DNA of 64,000 nucleotides from Callorhinus ursinus (lineage: Eukaryota; Chordata; Mammalia; Carnivora; Otariidae), in contig NW_020313056.1 in the NCBI RefSeq assembly GCF_003265705.1, forward strand, positions 9,587,300 to 9,651,299, written 5' to 3'. Below the pieces are notes generated by a model. It saw nothing but the letters and a program-made list of their open reading frames with translations, did no database searches and was not told where the DNA came from. Shown one piece after another: positions 24,901 to 36,900 of the stretch; position 1 is the stretch's first letter, and each line of letters starts with the position of its first letter. Position numbers and translations under genes: made by a program.

Positions 24901-27900
24901 GTTGATATTAAGGAGGTGAGGAAATGGGGTGATGTTTCAGCTGGGGTGGTCAGGGAGAGCCTCTCAGGGGAGGAGACGTTTTAACCAAGCTCTAGATGAT
25001 AAGCAAGAGCCAGTCATGAGATGATCTGGGGGAATAGCATTCCTGGCAGAGGGAGCAGCAGGTGTGAGAGCCCCACGGCTGGAATGAACCTTGAGTAAGT
25101 AAGTAAGGAACAGCCAGGCCAGTGTGGCTAGAGCGAGGGAGTGGCCAAGGACTGGGAGATGAGGCTGCAGGTGTTGGCAGGGGCCATATTGGGCAGGTAA
25201 GGGGGAAGGGGCCATATTGGGCAGGTAAGGGGGATCGGGGCGGGCTCGGGTTTTCATTCTGGGCGCTCTGGGAAGCCATTCAGAGTCTAAGCAGAAGAGG
25301 GGGATAAGGATGAGCTCATCACACCGGCTCTGGATGGAGGAACTGTCAGGGGACAAGGGTAATGGTGTGACTGGCAGGGGCAGTCAGGGAAGGCTTCCTG
25401 GAAGAGAATGCCTTTGGTTTCCCCCTTGCCGCCAGAGGTTAGATGTCATTCACTGGTGTCTGCTGTTGTAGAAGCTCTGAGGTGGAAGGGGCCTCATTGT
25501 CTCACCCACCTGCATGCACAGGTGCAGGGTATCCGTGGGTAGGAGCCGATCAGTCATGGTTTGTCAGATGTTGCTGCAGGAAGCTTCTACAGGAATTGTT
25601 CAGGAAGCAACTTCAGGCAGTGGAGTTACAGGGACGAACATAAAACCTCCAGCCCTCCCCTCATGGAGGCGACAGGTGAGAACAAGGGGACTGCCTTACG
25701 GGCTGGTGAGTGGTACACGGGGCCTCTGCTCAGGGGACTGTCCCAGGGAGATGGCAAAGACACACCTGTGTGTCCCCTGTGCCTAGCATTGGGCTTGACA
25801 CCTGGTAGGGATTCTGGGGGTCAGGAAGGAAGGAGGGCTGAAGCCGGGCGCATGCGAACTCAACTAGTGCCCCATTGCCTGAATCCCAGACTCCGTCCCC
25901 ACCGGCCTCGGCTGACCTTCTGTCTGTGTCCCCAGCTCGGTGCTCCGAGTTACATCTCTCTGAAAGGCTGGATCTTGCCACTCTTTGTACCCAAGGCTGG
26001 CAGATTGCTGGTTTCCTTACCTTACTTCTCACTCAGGGCCTTTGTATGTGCTGATCCCCCTGCCTAGAACACCCTTCCTTGCCCCTCAGTGGAGGCAAAC
26101 AGTGCCCCACTGACCTAGTGCAGTTCACGCGTGTGTTTTATGTGGGCCACATGGTGCTTTCAGGAAATTTTGGATTATATATCAACATGTAACAGTTGGG
26201 AGATTTCCCAGGAAATGCCGAATTTCCGGCTTCTCTTGGAAAGTAAGATGCTTTGGTCTTCCCATGTGGCCGCCGTCAGCTGTACGGAGGGGTGGCTCGC
26301 GTCTTCAGGAGCTGCAGTCCTGGCTGGTTCCACAGAGCCTCAACCTGGCCCTGCCTCCTCCTTTTTTTTTGAGAGAGAGAGAGAGAGAGCCAGCAAATGT
26401 GGGGGAGGAGCAGAGGGAGAGGCAGAGAGAATCTTAAGCAGGTTCCATGCCCAGCACAGATCCCGACACGGGGTTTGATCTCACAACCCTGAGATCATGA
26501 CCTGAGCCAAAATCAAGAGTCGGACGCTTCACCGACTGAGCCACTCTGGCACCTCCAGCCTAGCCCCTTGTGTTCATTTACAAGAGCTCGAGGTCCCTGT
26601 GTTAGAGATGAGTTTTATCTGTTTTGGCACACTTGGTTCCAGTTTGAGAGTTGATACGATGTGAAAGTTTACCTGCTGCTGGATCCAGAAGGCCCCGGAG
26701 TGAAGTAGTTGTCAGAACAACCATACTGAGGCCCAGAGGGGCACAGCGTCTTGCCCAAATTCGCCCAGTGAGCTATGAACTTTCCTTGTTGCTCTAAAAG
26801 GGGTAAGACCCAGCTTGGGGCAGAAACCTGGGTCACAGTTGCTCTTCTCTGGGCTGCCTTCCTTTGCCCTAGCAGAAGACACTGGGTCACTGCCTGCCCC
26901 CCATCTGGCCACAGTGCCGCTGGTTGGTGCCAGAGGCGGCCCCTGATGGGACAGCTGGTGGGCAGCTGGGTGCCGAGTCTCCAGCTTCCGAGAGTGGGCG
27001 CTCAACATCTGTTCGCCTCCCTCAGCTGCTGGCAACTTTCCCCTGTCTCTGATTTTTGGGACTTGAGAATAAAACTGGGGGGTGGAGGACCTAGAACAAT
27101 CTCTTCCCCCCCACCTGGGGCTCCCGCCCCACAAAATAGATCCATTTCTTCTGTGTCCCTCCCCCCCCACCTTGGCCTGCATCCGGGGCTCTCTGAATGC
27201 CTCAGCATGCACCACTACCTACACACAGGCAGGCTTTGCTCAGCCAAACACTGGGAAGCTAAAAATAGTCCTGCCCCCTCTGGCCCTGTAATTGGAGGCG
27301 GGACAGCTGGTTTCGATAAGCGGGAGAGCTCTGTGCTCTGGCCCGCTGCCGCGTGCTTTCATTGAACACAGATTGCCTTGGTGGCAACAGCCCCATTGCC
27401 GGCTCTCCCTTTTCCTGCTGGCTTGGAGTGGGTTGAGCTCTGCGCTGAGCCTGAGGGCGCCTCCAAGAGCAGGGACCTGGGGTCTGGCTGAGCCTCTACC
27501 CCACTGGCTGGTCACGTTGGATCTGCCTGATTTCCTCGGGCTCGTGAGCCCTTCTTTCTCCTAGAGACCTTCCTGCTGACCCTAGAACATTCCTTCTTGT
27601 TTGATGGTTCATTCCTTCATGTGTTCAAGAAATGATTATTGAGGTCTACTGTGCTTTAGACCCTCCTCTAAGGTGCTGGGGGTAGGGCTGTGAGTAAGAT
27701 TGACAAAAATCCCTGTCAGCGTAGAGATTACTTTCTGGTGGGGCAGATGGCTGATAAACACATATAAATCTGTAGCAGTACAAGGATAAGTGCTCAAAAG
27801 GAAGCAAAACCGAGAGATGTGAGGATTGTGTGGGGAGCTGCTTTTGCTGAGAAGGGAGGATTTAACATGAGGAGCTAGGGGAGAGCGTTTCCAGGCAGCG

Positions 27901-30900
27901 GGAACAGCAAGTGCAAAGGCCCCGAGGTAGGTAGGAGTCTGATCCTTTTCAAGTAGCAGAAGATGGTGGGTGTGGCTAAAACATAAGAAGTGAAAGGTAT
28001 AGGAAATGAGATCCGTGAGGTTGGCAGTTCGTGTGGGGCATTGTCATCATGGGCAGAGTTTGGATCTTTTTCTGAGGGCAAGGGGGAAGCCCACTGGAGA
28101 GTTTGACTAGGAGAATGACATGATCTGATCACCACGAGCTCTCTTGACTCGCCACAGTCATCTTTCTGGGCTCTTATTTCTTCCTGCCTGCTTGTTCTTT
28201 GTTCCTTCTGCTCATCCATCCATGTTGCCGTCCATCATCCGTTTCCCCCACCCATCTGCCCGGGTCTCTCTTCACTTAGTGTCTACCCATCCTCGCCATG
28301 CTCCCCTCCACCCACTTGCCCACTGGTCTTTCCAGCTACCTACTCGTTTGTTTATCAGTTCGTCCATTCATCTGCTCACTTCCTATTCATTTATCTCCCC
28401 ACTCATGTGTCCGTCCATCCATCCATCCATCCATCCATCCTCCCTTCTTCCTTCCCTCTTATCCATCCATCTATCCATGCACCCATCCAGGGCACCTGAG
28501 TCGGGGCCTGGGGTCTGGTCACACCCAACCCTCTGCCATTGGTCTTAGGGAAAGGCACAAGGTCTTAGCACAACCCCCGGGCGGTGGGCTCCCAAGCTTT
28601 GCTTTCCTGTGGCACGTTCTAACTCTCCGTCACAGGAGTGGGTGGGGCCAAGCCAGTTTAGTGCTGGTCCCTGTGTTCCCAAGACGGGGGAGTTTCTCTC
28701 AACTGCATCTTATGTTCCTGGCAGTGAATTTGTTGCCTGGCTTCTGGAAATTGGTGAAATCAGCAAGACCGAAGAAGGAGTCAACCTGGGCCAGGCCCTG
28801 TTGGAAAACGGTATAATCCACCATGGTGAGTGGGGGCTGGGCCCGGGCGGGCCTGGGGTGGGGAGGCACAGGTCAGACCTCAGACCGGGCACAGTGTAGC
28901 CTCAGCACGTGGATGCCCTTATAAATCTGCTCACAGGGCCGGAAAGCCCTGTGCTCACCTGGGACACCAGCAAAGCAGGGATGCCTCGAGAAGTCCCTTC
29001 AAAAAGGGCAAGAGCCATTGATGTTTTAGCCATTCAGCCAATATTTATCGAGTGCCTGTTACGTGGCAGGCACTGCGCACGTAGCGGAGAACAGGCCAGG
29101 TGAAAACGTCTTCGTGGGGCCGCTGTTCTAGTCAGAGGGGGAAGGTAATAAACCAAAGCAGTACAATCTGTGTATCCAGGTGGCGATCGGTGCTGGGTGG
29201 GGGGAGAGAAAGCAAGGGGGTGGTGGGCAGTTTTGAATAGGGGTTGGAAGGCCTCTCTGAGAAGGTATCCTGAGCGAGCGAGGGGCCAGGTAGCACTGGG
29301 GTTCTGGGCCGAGGGAACAGCAGGTGCAGAGTCCCCGGCGGGAGAGTGAGCCCCGTGTCCTGGGAGCCGCCACGCGGGTGTGGGCGCTGCCAGGAGACGT
29401 GGTGGCTGGGCACGGGGCGGGGCATAGTGTGGAGGGAGTGGGGTCCGGGACCTCCCGAGGGATCGTGGGGTCCTCGGCTTCTGCCCGGAGTGAGATGGGA
29501 AGCTGCTGCCGGGTGCCGAGGGGACGGCAGTCCTGCTGAGACTCAGACTTGCACGGGATCCCTCTGGCCGCCACGTGGGCAGCTGCCCGCCGAGGGCCCG
29601 CGATGTTCCAGGCGGGAGATGACAGTGGCTTGGAGCAGGGTGGCGTGTGGAGTCAGACTGTGAATGTTTTGAAGGCAGAGCCTCCAGGATCTGCTCATGG
29701 GCCCATGGTGGGGAGGGACGGAAAGAAACAGCAAGGGCGCCCCAAGGCCATCGTATGGAGAGAGAGTTTCATAAATCCTGGTTGTGTGGCCTCACACCCC
29801 AACACATGCTTTGGCGACCTAGCACCGAGGAGGTGCTGGGCCAGATGGGTCCCCGCGCAGGCCGGGTCAGGGCATTTCTGGGCCTCGTGCGAGACTTGCG
29901 GGTGCCCCGGCCCCAAGTGGTAGGGCTCAGCAGGGCCCCAGGCGGAGGAGGGGGACCTGGTTTCAGCAGAGGAGCGAGGGCAGAGGGGTTCAGCGAAATT
30001 GCGCGTGGCACAGAGCCTGGTCGAGTGCAGGGTGGTGATGGGTGGGGGTGGGCGGTGGGCCCAGCCTAACTGGCCCCCTGGGTCCCTCCAGTGTCTGACA
30101 AGCACCAGTTCAAGAATGAACAGGTGATGTACCGCTTCCGTTATGATGACGGCACCTACAAGGCCCGGAGTGAGCTGGAGGACATCATGTCCAAGGTAGG
30201 GATGCCGCCCTACCCTACAGCCCTGACCCCACGGCCACTGCAGAGCAGGCCTGCACCCCAGTGGCCTGTGCTCTTTGCCCTCCCCCACCTCCCTGCTCTG
30301 TCCCGGAGCCATCTCTCCCAGCAGCCCGGATTTGGAGGCTCCTGAAGGATGTGGCCTGATCCCAGACTCCCCCTCTTTCTCTTTCAGGGTGTGAGGCTTT
30401 ACTGCCGCCTTCACAGCCTCTACACCCCCGTGATCAAGTAAGTTACTCTTTCCCTGCTCCAGTTTCACCTCTGCCTCTTTTCAGCTGTGTGGCCTTGGGC
30501 TGGTAACTTAACCTCTCTGAGCCTCGATCTCCTCCATCAAATGGGGCTAATAATCGCGTCTACCTTCCATGTTTGTCCTTAGGGTTAAGTGAGTCAATCT
30601 GTGGGAAACTCTGCAGGGTGGTGGTGAAGGGTGTCCGTTCTGGAGCCAGTTTGGGTCTCAGCTGCTAGTTACCAGCTGCGTGGCTTTGGGCGGAGTTACT
30701 TAGCCTCCCGGTGCCTCAGCATTTTCCTCTGTGGAATGGGGATGATGATAATAAGATCCACCTTAGGGCCTTTGTGCTTGCCGTTCCCTCTGCCTGGAAT
30801 GCTCTTCCCTTACCTCTCTGCATATTTATTCCCTCACTTCCTTCAAATGTCTCCAAATCAGAGGGACCTTCCCTGCCCACCTCTCTAAAGCAACTCCATC

Positions 30901-33900
30901 TGGTGTGCACTCTCCTCCTTACTTCACTTTGGCTTTCTTCTTTAAAACTTGTTAGTGGTTGACATACTTACGTATTTATTTTTTATCGATATGCTGTCTT
31001 TCTTCCCCACTGAACTGTAAACTCACCAAGGGCAGGGAGTTTGCTCACTGCTGTGTCCCCAGACCCTTGGCCAGCACCTAGAGCGGTGCCGTCCCATAGC
31101 CCTTTCTACACTGATGGCCGTGCTCTGTGTCTGTGGGGTCAAGGACAGTAGCTGTGAGTCACGTGTGGCTTTCAAGCCTTTGAGACGGAGGAATGTGATT
31201 TTAAATTTGATTTAATATTCACTGATGGAAAAATGGGTACATATTGGAGAGTGCTGGGCAGAGTAGCCTTCAATGAGTGTTTGTCACATGAATGTTGAAA
31301 GGTAATTAACCTCTTTGACCTCTGATTCTTCATCTGTGAAATGGGCATAAGAATAGCTCACGCCTCTTGGGTTGCTATGAGGATTAAATTTGAATGATGC
31401 CTGGCACATAGTGAGGGCTGTATAAATGCCAGCCATTGGTTATCTTCTTTATTATGAAGCTCATGGTTGTGGATGAAGGGACAGAGAGGGTGACCTAATT
31501 CTTACCAGCTGCAGATTCCCCTGTCCCCTGTCCTGACAGCTCTTGCCACTCTTTTTATTTATTTATTTTTTTTAAAGATTTTATTTGTTTATTTGACAGA
31601 GAGAGACACAGCGAGAGAGGGAACACAAGCAGGGGGAGTGGGAGAGGGAGAAGCAGGCTTCCTGCCGAGCAGGGAGCCCGATGTGGGGCTCGATCCCAGG
31701 ACCCTGGGATCCTGACCTGAACCGAAGGCAGATGCTTAACGACTGAGCCACCCAGGTGCCCCACTCTTGTTCACTCTTAGAGGAGTGGAGGGGATTCCAG
31801 CATTTGCTGGCCTCGTTGGGGGTCCAGGCCCTGGGAACCCCTCACATCTGTAGACCTGCCTCTGCCTTCTCAGTCCAGCCTGGCCCTCGCGAGAAGGACC
31901 CCCTGGTCAGCCCCCAGAGAAGGAAGTGGCAGGGGCCAGCACTTAGTGAGCACATGGCCTACCCGGCTCCCCAGTTCCTAAAAATCTGAGAGAAACTCCC
32001 CAGCCGGACTTGATCATCAGCCTCAGCACGGCTGGCCACATAAACTCCTGTTTGCCAGCTTCCAAGCCTGAGAAATGGTTGCAGTCTGACTGCAAGGTTA
32101 GCCGACCCTTTGTTCCAGGACCCTGGGGGAGTTTAGATGCCACACACGTCCGAGCATGTGCCTAGGGAGAGACCGGGGCCCTGATTCCCACGCCTGTGCT
32201 CCCCGATGTGCTCACGTGCACTCCGTCCGCCCCGCAGAGACCGCGATTACCACCTGAAGACGTACAAGTCCGTGCTGCCCGGGAGCAAGCTGGTGGACTG
32301 GCTGCTGGCTCAGGTGAGCTCTCCCCCCGCTGCGTCTGAGCAGCCCGCTCATTCTGCCCAGCACTCAGGGGCTGACCGGGCTGTGGACCTTGAAATTTCT
32401 TTAAACAGTTTTTTCTCTAGTTTTTACTCGTGTAAAATACACGTCACACTTAACTGTTGTAACCACTGTTGAGCACGCAGTTCGTGCCCCTCACATCGCT
32501 GGGCAGCCGTCCCCACCCTTTCTCTCCAGAGCTCTTTTCATCTTGCAGAACTGAAACCCTGTCCCCGGTCAACACCAGCTCCCCACCCGCCCCTCCCTGC
32601 AGCCCCCCACAACCTCACTTCTGCTTTCTGTCTCCAGGCCCTCGGCCGCGCCAGGTACCCTGGGTGAGCGGGAGTCACACAGCCTTTGTCCTCCTGTGGC
32701 TGGCTGGTGGCGCTCAGCATCCTGTCCTCAGGGCATCCATGTGGTGGCCTGGGTCAGAATTGCCTTCCTTTGCGAGGCTGAAAAATAACAGTCCATTGCA
32801 TGGATCGCCCACGTTTTATGTATCTGTTATTTAATATTATCTGCCTATTAATGTCTACTTAATGGACGCTTGGGTTGCTGCCACCTCGAGGCCTCCAGTT
32901 AAAACTGGGACAGTCCCGGGTGAGCTGGGACAAGTCGGTCTCATGCTAAAGCACCAGACCGGAGCCTCCACGGGGAGCTTGCCAAGTTATTCTTTTCACA
33001 TAAGTTGCCAGGGGGCAGGGGCTGGGCAGAGGCTTGGGAAGTCCAAGCATTGGTTGGTTTTGCTACAGCTTCCCGAAGGTGTTTGCTCCCATGTGATGCT
33101 ATGGAAACTTCTGGCAGCCTGCCTCCAATACTTCTTGGCTCCTGCGCCCAGGGTGCTTCCTCTGGGCCAGGCCCTGGCTGGGTTTTGTGCATTACCGCGT
33201 TGAGCCCTCCAACCCATTTATAGACGGGGGGACTGGGACCCAGAGAGACCAGGCATGTGGTTCAAGGGTACACAGCCCCGTAGCAGCAAAGCTGGGATTG
33301 GGAGGGGCCTGTCTCACCCTGGTTCTGCGAACTTTTCAGGGAGCTCGCAAGAATGTTGATTTGTAGTCTGTAAAAAGAACGTATTGGCTCCAAAGACGAG
33401 GAGACAACTGCGAAATCAAAATGGATAAATGTTTAAACATTTACAGAGCGCAGCTTTATGTCAGCCTCCTTAATTGTTAAATTTAGCATTCATAAAAACC
33501 TCGTTCCATTTGAAAACAATTTGCTGGTGGGATTTTTCTCATGTCACACAATTCCTGATGATTGCCTAGAAATCGTAGCCAATCTGTAAAGTAAATGTTT
33601 CTTGGCGCCAAATAACTTCAAAAGCAGGTTTAGAAAAATCCTTGAAAAAAATTTTTTTGGGCCCAAACAGCATATTAATGTAGGATGTGGGTGTATTTTA
33701 ATATGTTTGCTGTGGTGTGGGATGCTAAGACCAGGGAGGTCTTGAAACAGCCCCGGATTTGAATTCAGTTTTGCACATCTGGAAAGCGCAGAGCGCTAAC
33801 CACTGAGTGACACTGCCCTCCCCTTAGGATCCAGTGAAACCAGGCCGGAGCATGTTTTATTTATAGCCAGGCCGACGTGGGTCACATCCCAGCTCTGTGT

Positions 33901-36900
33901 CTTCCTAGCGGAGTGATGTTGGATAAGACTTTTAGCCTCTCTGTGCCTTACTTTCTACAAGTGAAGCTAAAACAGTACCTTCCCCATTGGATTATTTTGA
34001 GGGTTCAGTGAGTTAATCATGTAAAGTGCTTAGACTGGCACCTGGCACAGAGTAATTGCTCAGGAAATGCAACTGTTGTTTTAATTCCTCATCTCCTGCA
34101 CAAAGCGTTCAAGGGGGCTCCACATCACATGCAGTGTGGAAGGCCGACGAACCTGCAGAAGGGTTTGGGGGCACAGGGGCAGTAAGACCGGGAAACAGCC
34201 CGTGTTGGGGGGAGGGGAGAGCTGATCCCCGGAGTGCCGTCTCCTCAGTGTGCTGCCACAGGTGAGGGTGACGCGGGGTGATTTCTAATGTGGTTTAGGT
34301 TCTTCGCTTGGGGCCCAGACACGCCTGGGTTCGGGCTCTCGGAAACGGCCGCTTCTTCCCACCTTGGCCCTCTCTGTGGCCCGAGCTCCACTGGTGCCCA
34401 CAGCTGTGTGTGGGTTTCAAAGCATGATGTGGACTCTGCCCTAAGTGGCGAATCCCAGGCCTGAGTTGGGAGTGAGGTGGGTCCCCGAGATGGTGAGACG
34501 CCAGTGGGTCTGAGAAATATCTGGAGATGGGGCACACGGGATGTACTGCTCTGGGGTGGGATGGAAAGCAAGGATGCGTCCTGGGGCCGTGGTGCCCTGG
34601 GAGGCAGGAAGTACCCTTTACAGTGACGAGAAGACAGCGGAGGAACCCGCGGGTGCCTGGGAAATCCAGCGTTCTCCTCTGGCGCGGGAAGGCGCTGCCT
34701 TTGGGGTGCCCGCTGGACTTCCCAGTGGGTGGGTGGAGGACGGGGCAGGATCGGCATGCCTGGCGCTCGGGGGGCATCTGCACCGCAGACGCTCTGTTCC
34801 TGGTCAGCTTTGGCAGTATTTAAATGAGCAGAGTCAGGAGAGGGTGTAGAGCAATTCAACAAGAGGGCTCATTAGCTCCTCCCTTTCTTTCTTTGAGCAC
34901 CGACTGTGTACCAGGCACCGTTTTAGGTTCTGAGGACACAGCAGTGACTAAGACAAAAGTCCCTGCCCTTGTGGGTCTTGAATTCTGGTGAGGGCTGGGG
35001 AGGCTGTTGATAAATAAGAACAAGAAGTAAAATACATCCGTCCTGTGTTAGCTGATGCTAGTTGCCAGCACGGTGCTTGGGGTAGAGTGCGCGGGAGCCG
35101 CGGGGGCGCATTTACCCTTCACATGGGTGGGGGTGGTGCAGTTTTCACAGGGGTCCGTGAAGGCTCTCTTGAGTGGGGACATTTGAACAGAAACCTAAGG
35201 AAGGTGGGGAGTGAGCCAGGGGGATGCGTGGGGTGCAGCCTTCTCGGGGGGACAGCAAGTTGGAGGCTCCAAGTGGGGTGAGCTGAGGGCAGTGGGAGGT
35301 GTGAACAAGAGGTAGAGGTGCTGAGGAAAGCTGGTCTGTGGCCAGTCTTGTGGCATTTCGTGGGCTCTGGGGAGGGCTTGGGCCCCTTCAGGACTCTGAG
35401 CACAGAGGGGACAGCACTGACTTAGGTGGGATAAGATCCCTCTGTGGAGCACGGGCTGTAGGGGGACGGGGTCGGCAGAAGGGAGCCTGGGAACTGGGTG
35501 ACCGTGGGGAGGGTGGGAGACATGGTCAGATTCTGGAGTTTTTGGAGGTAGACCTAACAGAGTTTATTGATGGGTGGATAGGGTATGGGAGGTGAGAGAC
35601 AGAGATGTGTCTCCAAGACCCCAAGGTGCTTGGCTTGAGGCTGAGCTGGGGGGACTCAGGACTGCATCCTGGAGCTCTCCGACAAGGAGGAGAACCAGCT
35701 TCCCCCGCCCCGCCCGCCCCGCCCCAAGCATCTCATCACAAGTGGAGGCAGAAGGATGGTGGAATGAAGGTGGCAGCTGACCATACAGGTGCCTGTCACT
35801 TCGGCAGACCTGCCATGGCCTCGCCTGGTCTGAGGACACAGGGAAGCTAACTGGAGCTGACGCAGGGGGATGACTTCCATGAAATGGCTGGAAGACAGCT
35901 GGTATATGGCTCTGGGAAAGGGGCAGGAGGGTGTGTGTGGGGGCCGCTGTCGGGGAGAGGTTGGTGATGAGGAGATGGCCTTGAGGACTGGTTATGGTGA
36001 GCTTTGATTTCAAGAGTTATTCCCCCTTTGTGACTTAGCAAGGAATTCAAGAAGGAAATATATACTTGTGTAGCCTGGGAGGGTAATTTTGCTTTGACTG
36101 CATCTTCATTTTGACCTTCTAGATCATTCTAGTCCTTGGAACAAAATGTTCATTGAAACCCACTGGATCAGCTAGAAATGCTTTTGGCTGCATATAACAG
36201 GAAATCTGACTGACACAGTAAAGACCTTCTTCTCTGACGTAACTAGGCATCCCCAGTTCACGGTCCTAGAGCTCAACAATGCCCTTTATACCCGGGCTCT
36301 TCCCATCTTTCTGTTTTGCTGTTTTCTTGCCAGTTGCCCTGTGGTCAGAAGATGGTTGCCATGGCTCCAGGCATCACATCTACGTAGACCTATGGCCAAA
36401 GGCAGGCAGCAGGAGCAGTTGGAGAGAGCTTTCTCGCTCTGTTTGTTTGCAGGAGGAAACTTCCCCCAGTCCCCCCGCTCCCCAGTGGTCTTCCCCTTGA
36501 GTCTCATTGGCCAGATGGGTCCCACATGTACCCCTAAACCGCTCCCTGGGGGACCAGGACAGGGATTGATGAGAGCGGCTTAGAATTTCTCGGAATTCAT
36601 TCTTGGAGGCTGGGGGAGGGCCCCACGACTTGGACGAGTCCGAGTTACCTTTTTAACTCTGAGGGTAAGGGGGTGATGAGCCCTCCTGTAGACAAGCGGT
36701 GTTCCGTGTCTGTTCTCATCCTGTCTGTGCGCTCTCAACTCATTTACTCCCCACAGCAACCTGAGGAAAACGCAGGTATTATTCCTGTCTTGCTGATGAG
36801 GAAACTGAGGCCTCAGGACACACAGACATGTGGCACTCCTGTAAGATCGCGTATGGGGGGCTGTCATGATGCCTTGATAGGAGTAAATAATAATAATAGT

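Larger units (their letters stand above)
21376..28724 (+). other. Intron w5-w6 (7.3 kb)
   Basis: It contains an unnamed old repeat (21940-22130), SINEs at 22867 and 26362, a C-run (23655-23668), MIR copies (24030-24245, 24378-24600), reverse L2 blocks (24715-25390, 27605-28160), a 28-bp tandem duplication (25181-25236) and a CCAT array (28205-28490). Unique stretches at 23740-23940 and 27240-27420 look regulatory. Confidence 0.75.
30438..32237 (+). other. Intron w8-w9 (1.8 kb)
   Basis: It holds MIR copies (30470-30600, 30610-30755, 31283-31445), a forward L2 (30755-31090), a hAT fragment (about 31095-31230) and a SINE (31546-31768). The remaining 470 bp before w9 is unique. Confidence 0.72.

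Noticed and set aside
28205..28490. CCAT array as a CRISPR-like or satellite structure
   Set aside because: Units are 4-bp degenerate repeats without spacers; this is an ordinary simple repeat.
29695..30468. A 257-codon open frame on the minus strand across w7 and w8
   Set aside because: It runs antisense through two PREX1 exons and a GC-rich L2 region. The translation is low-complexity and resembles no protein family. GC-rich DNA readily gives such frames.
34245..34862. A 205-codon open frame on the minus strand in the 8.4 kb intron
   Set aside because: Pro/Ser/His-rich translation with no domain and no splice or promoter context. Judged a chance frame in GC-rich sequence.
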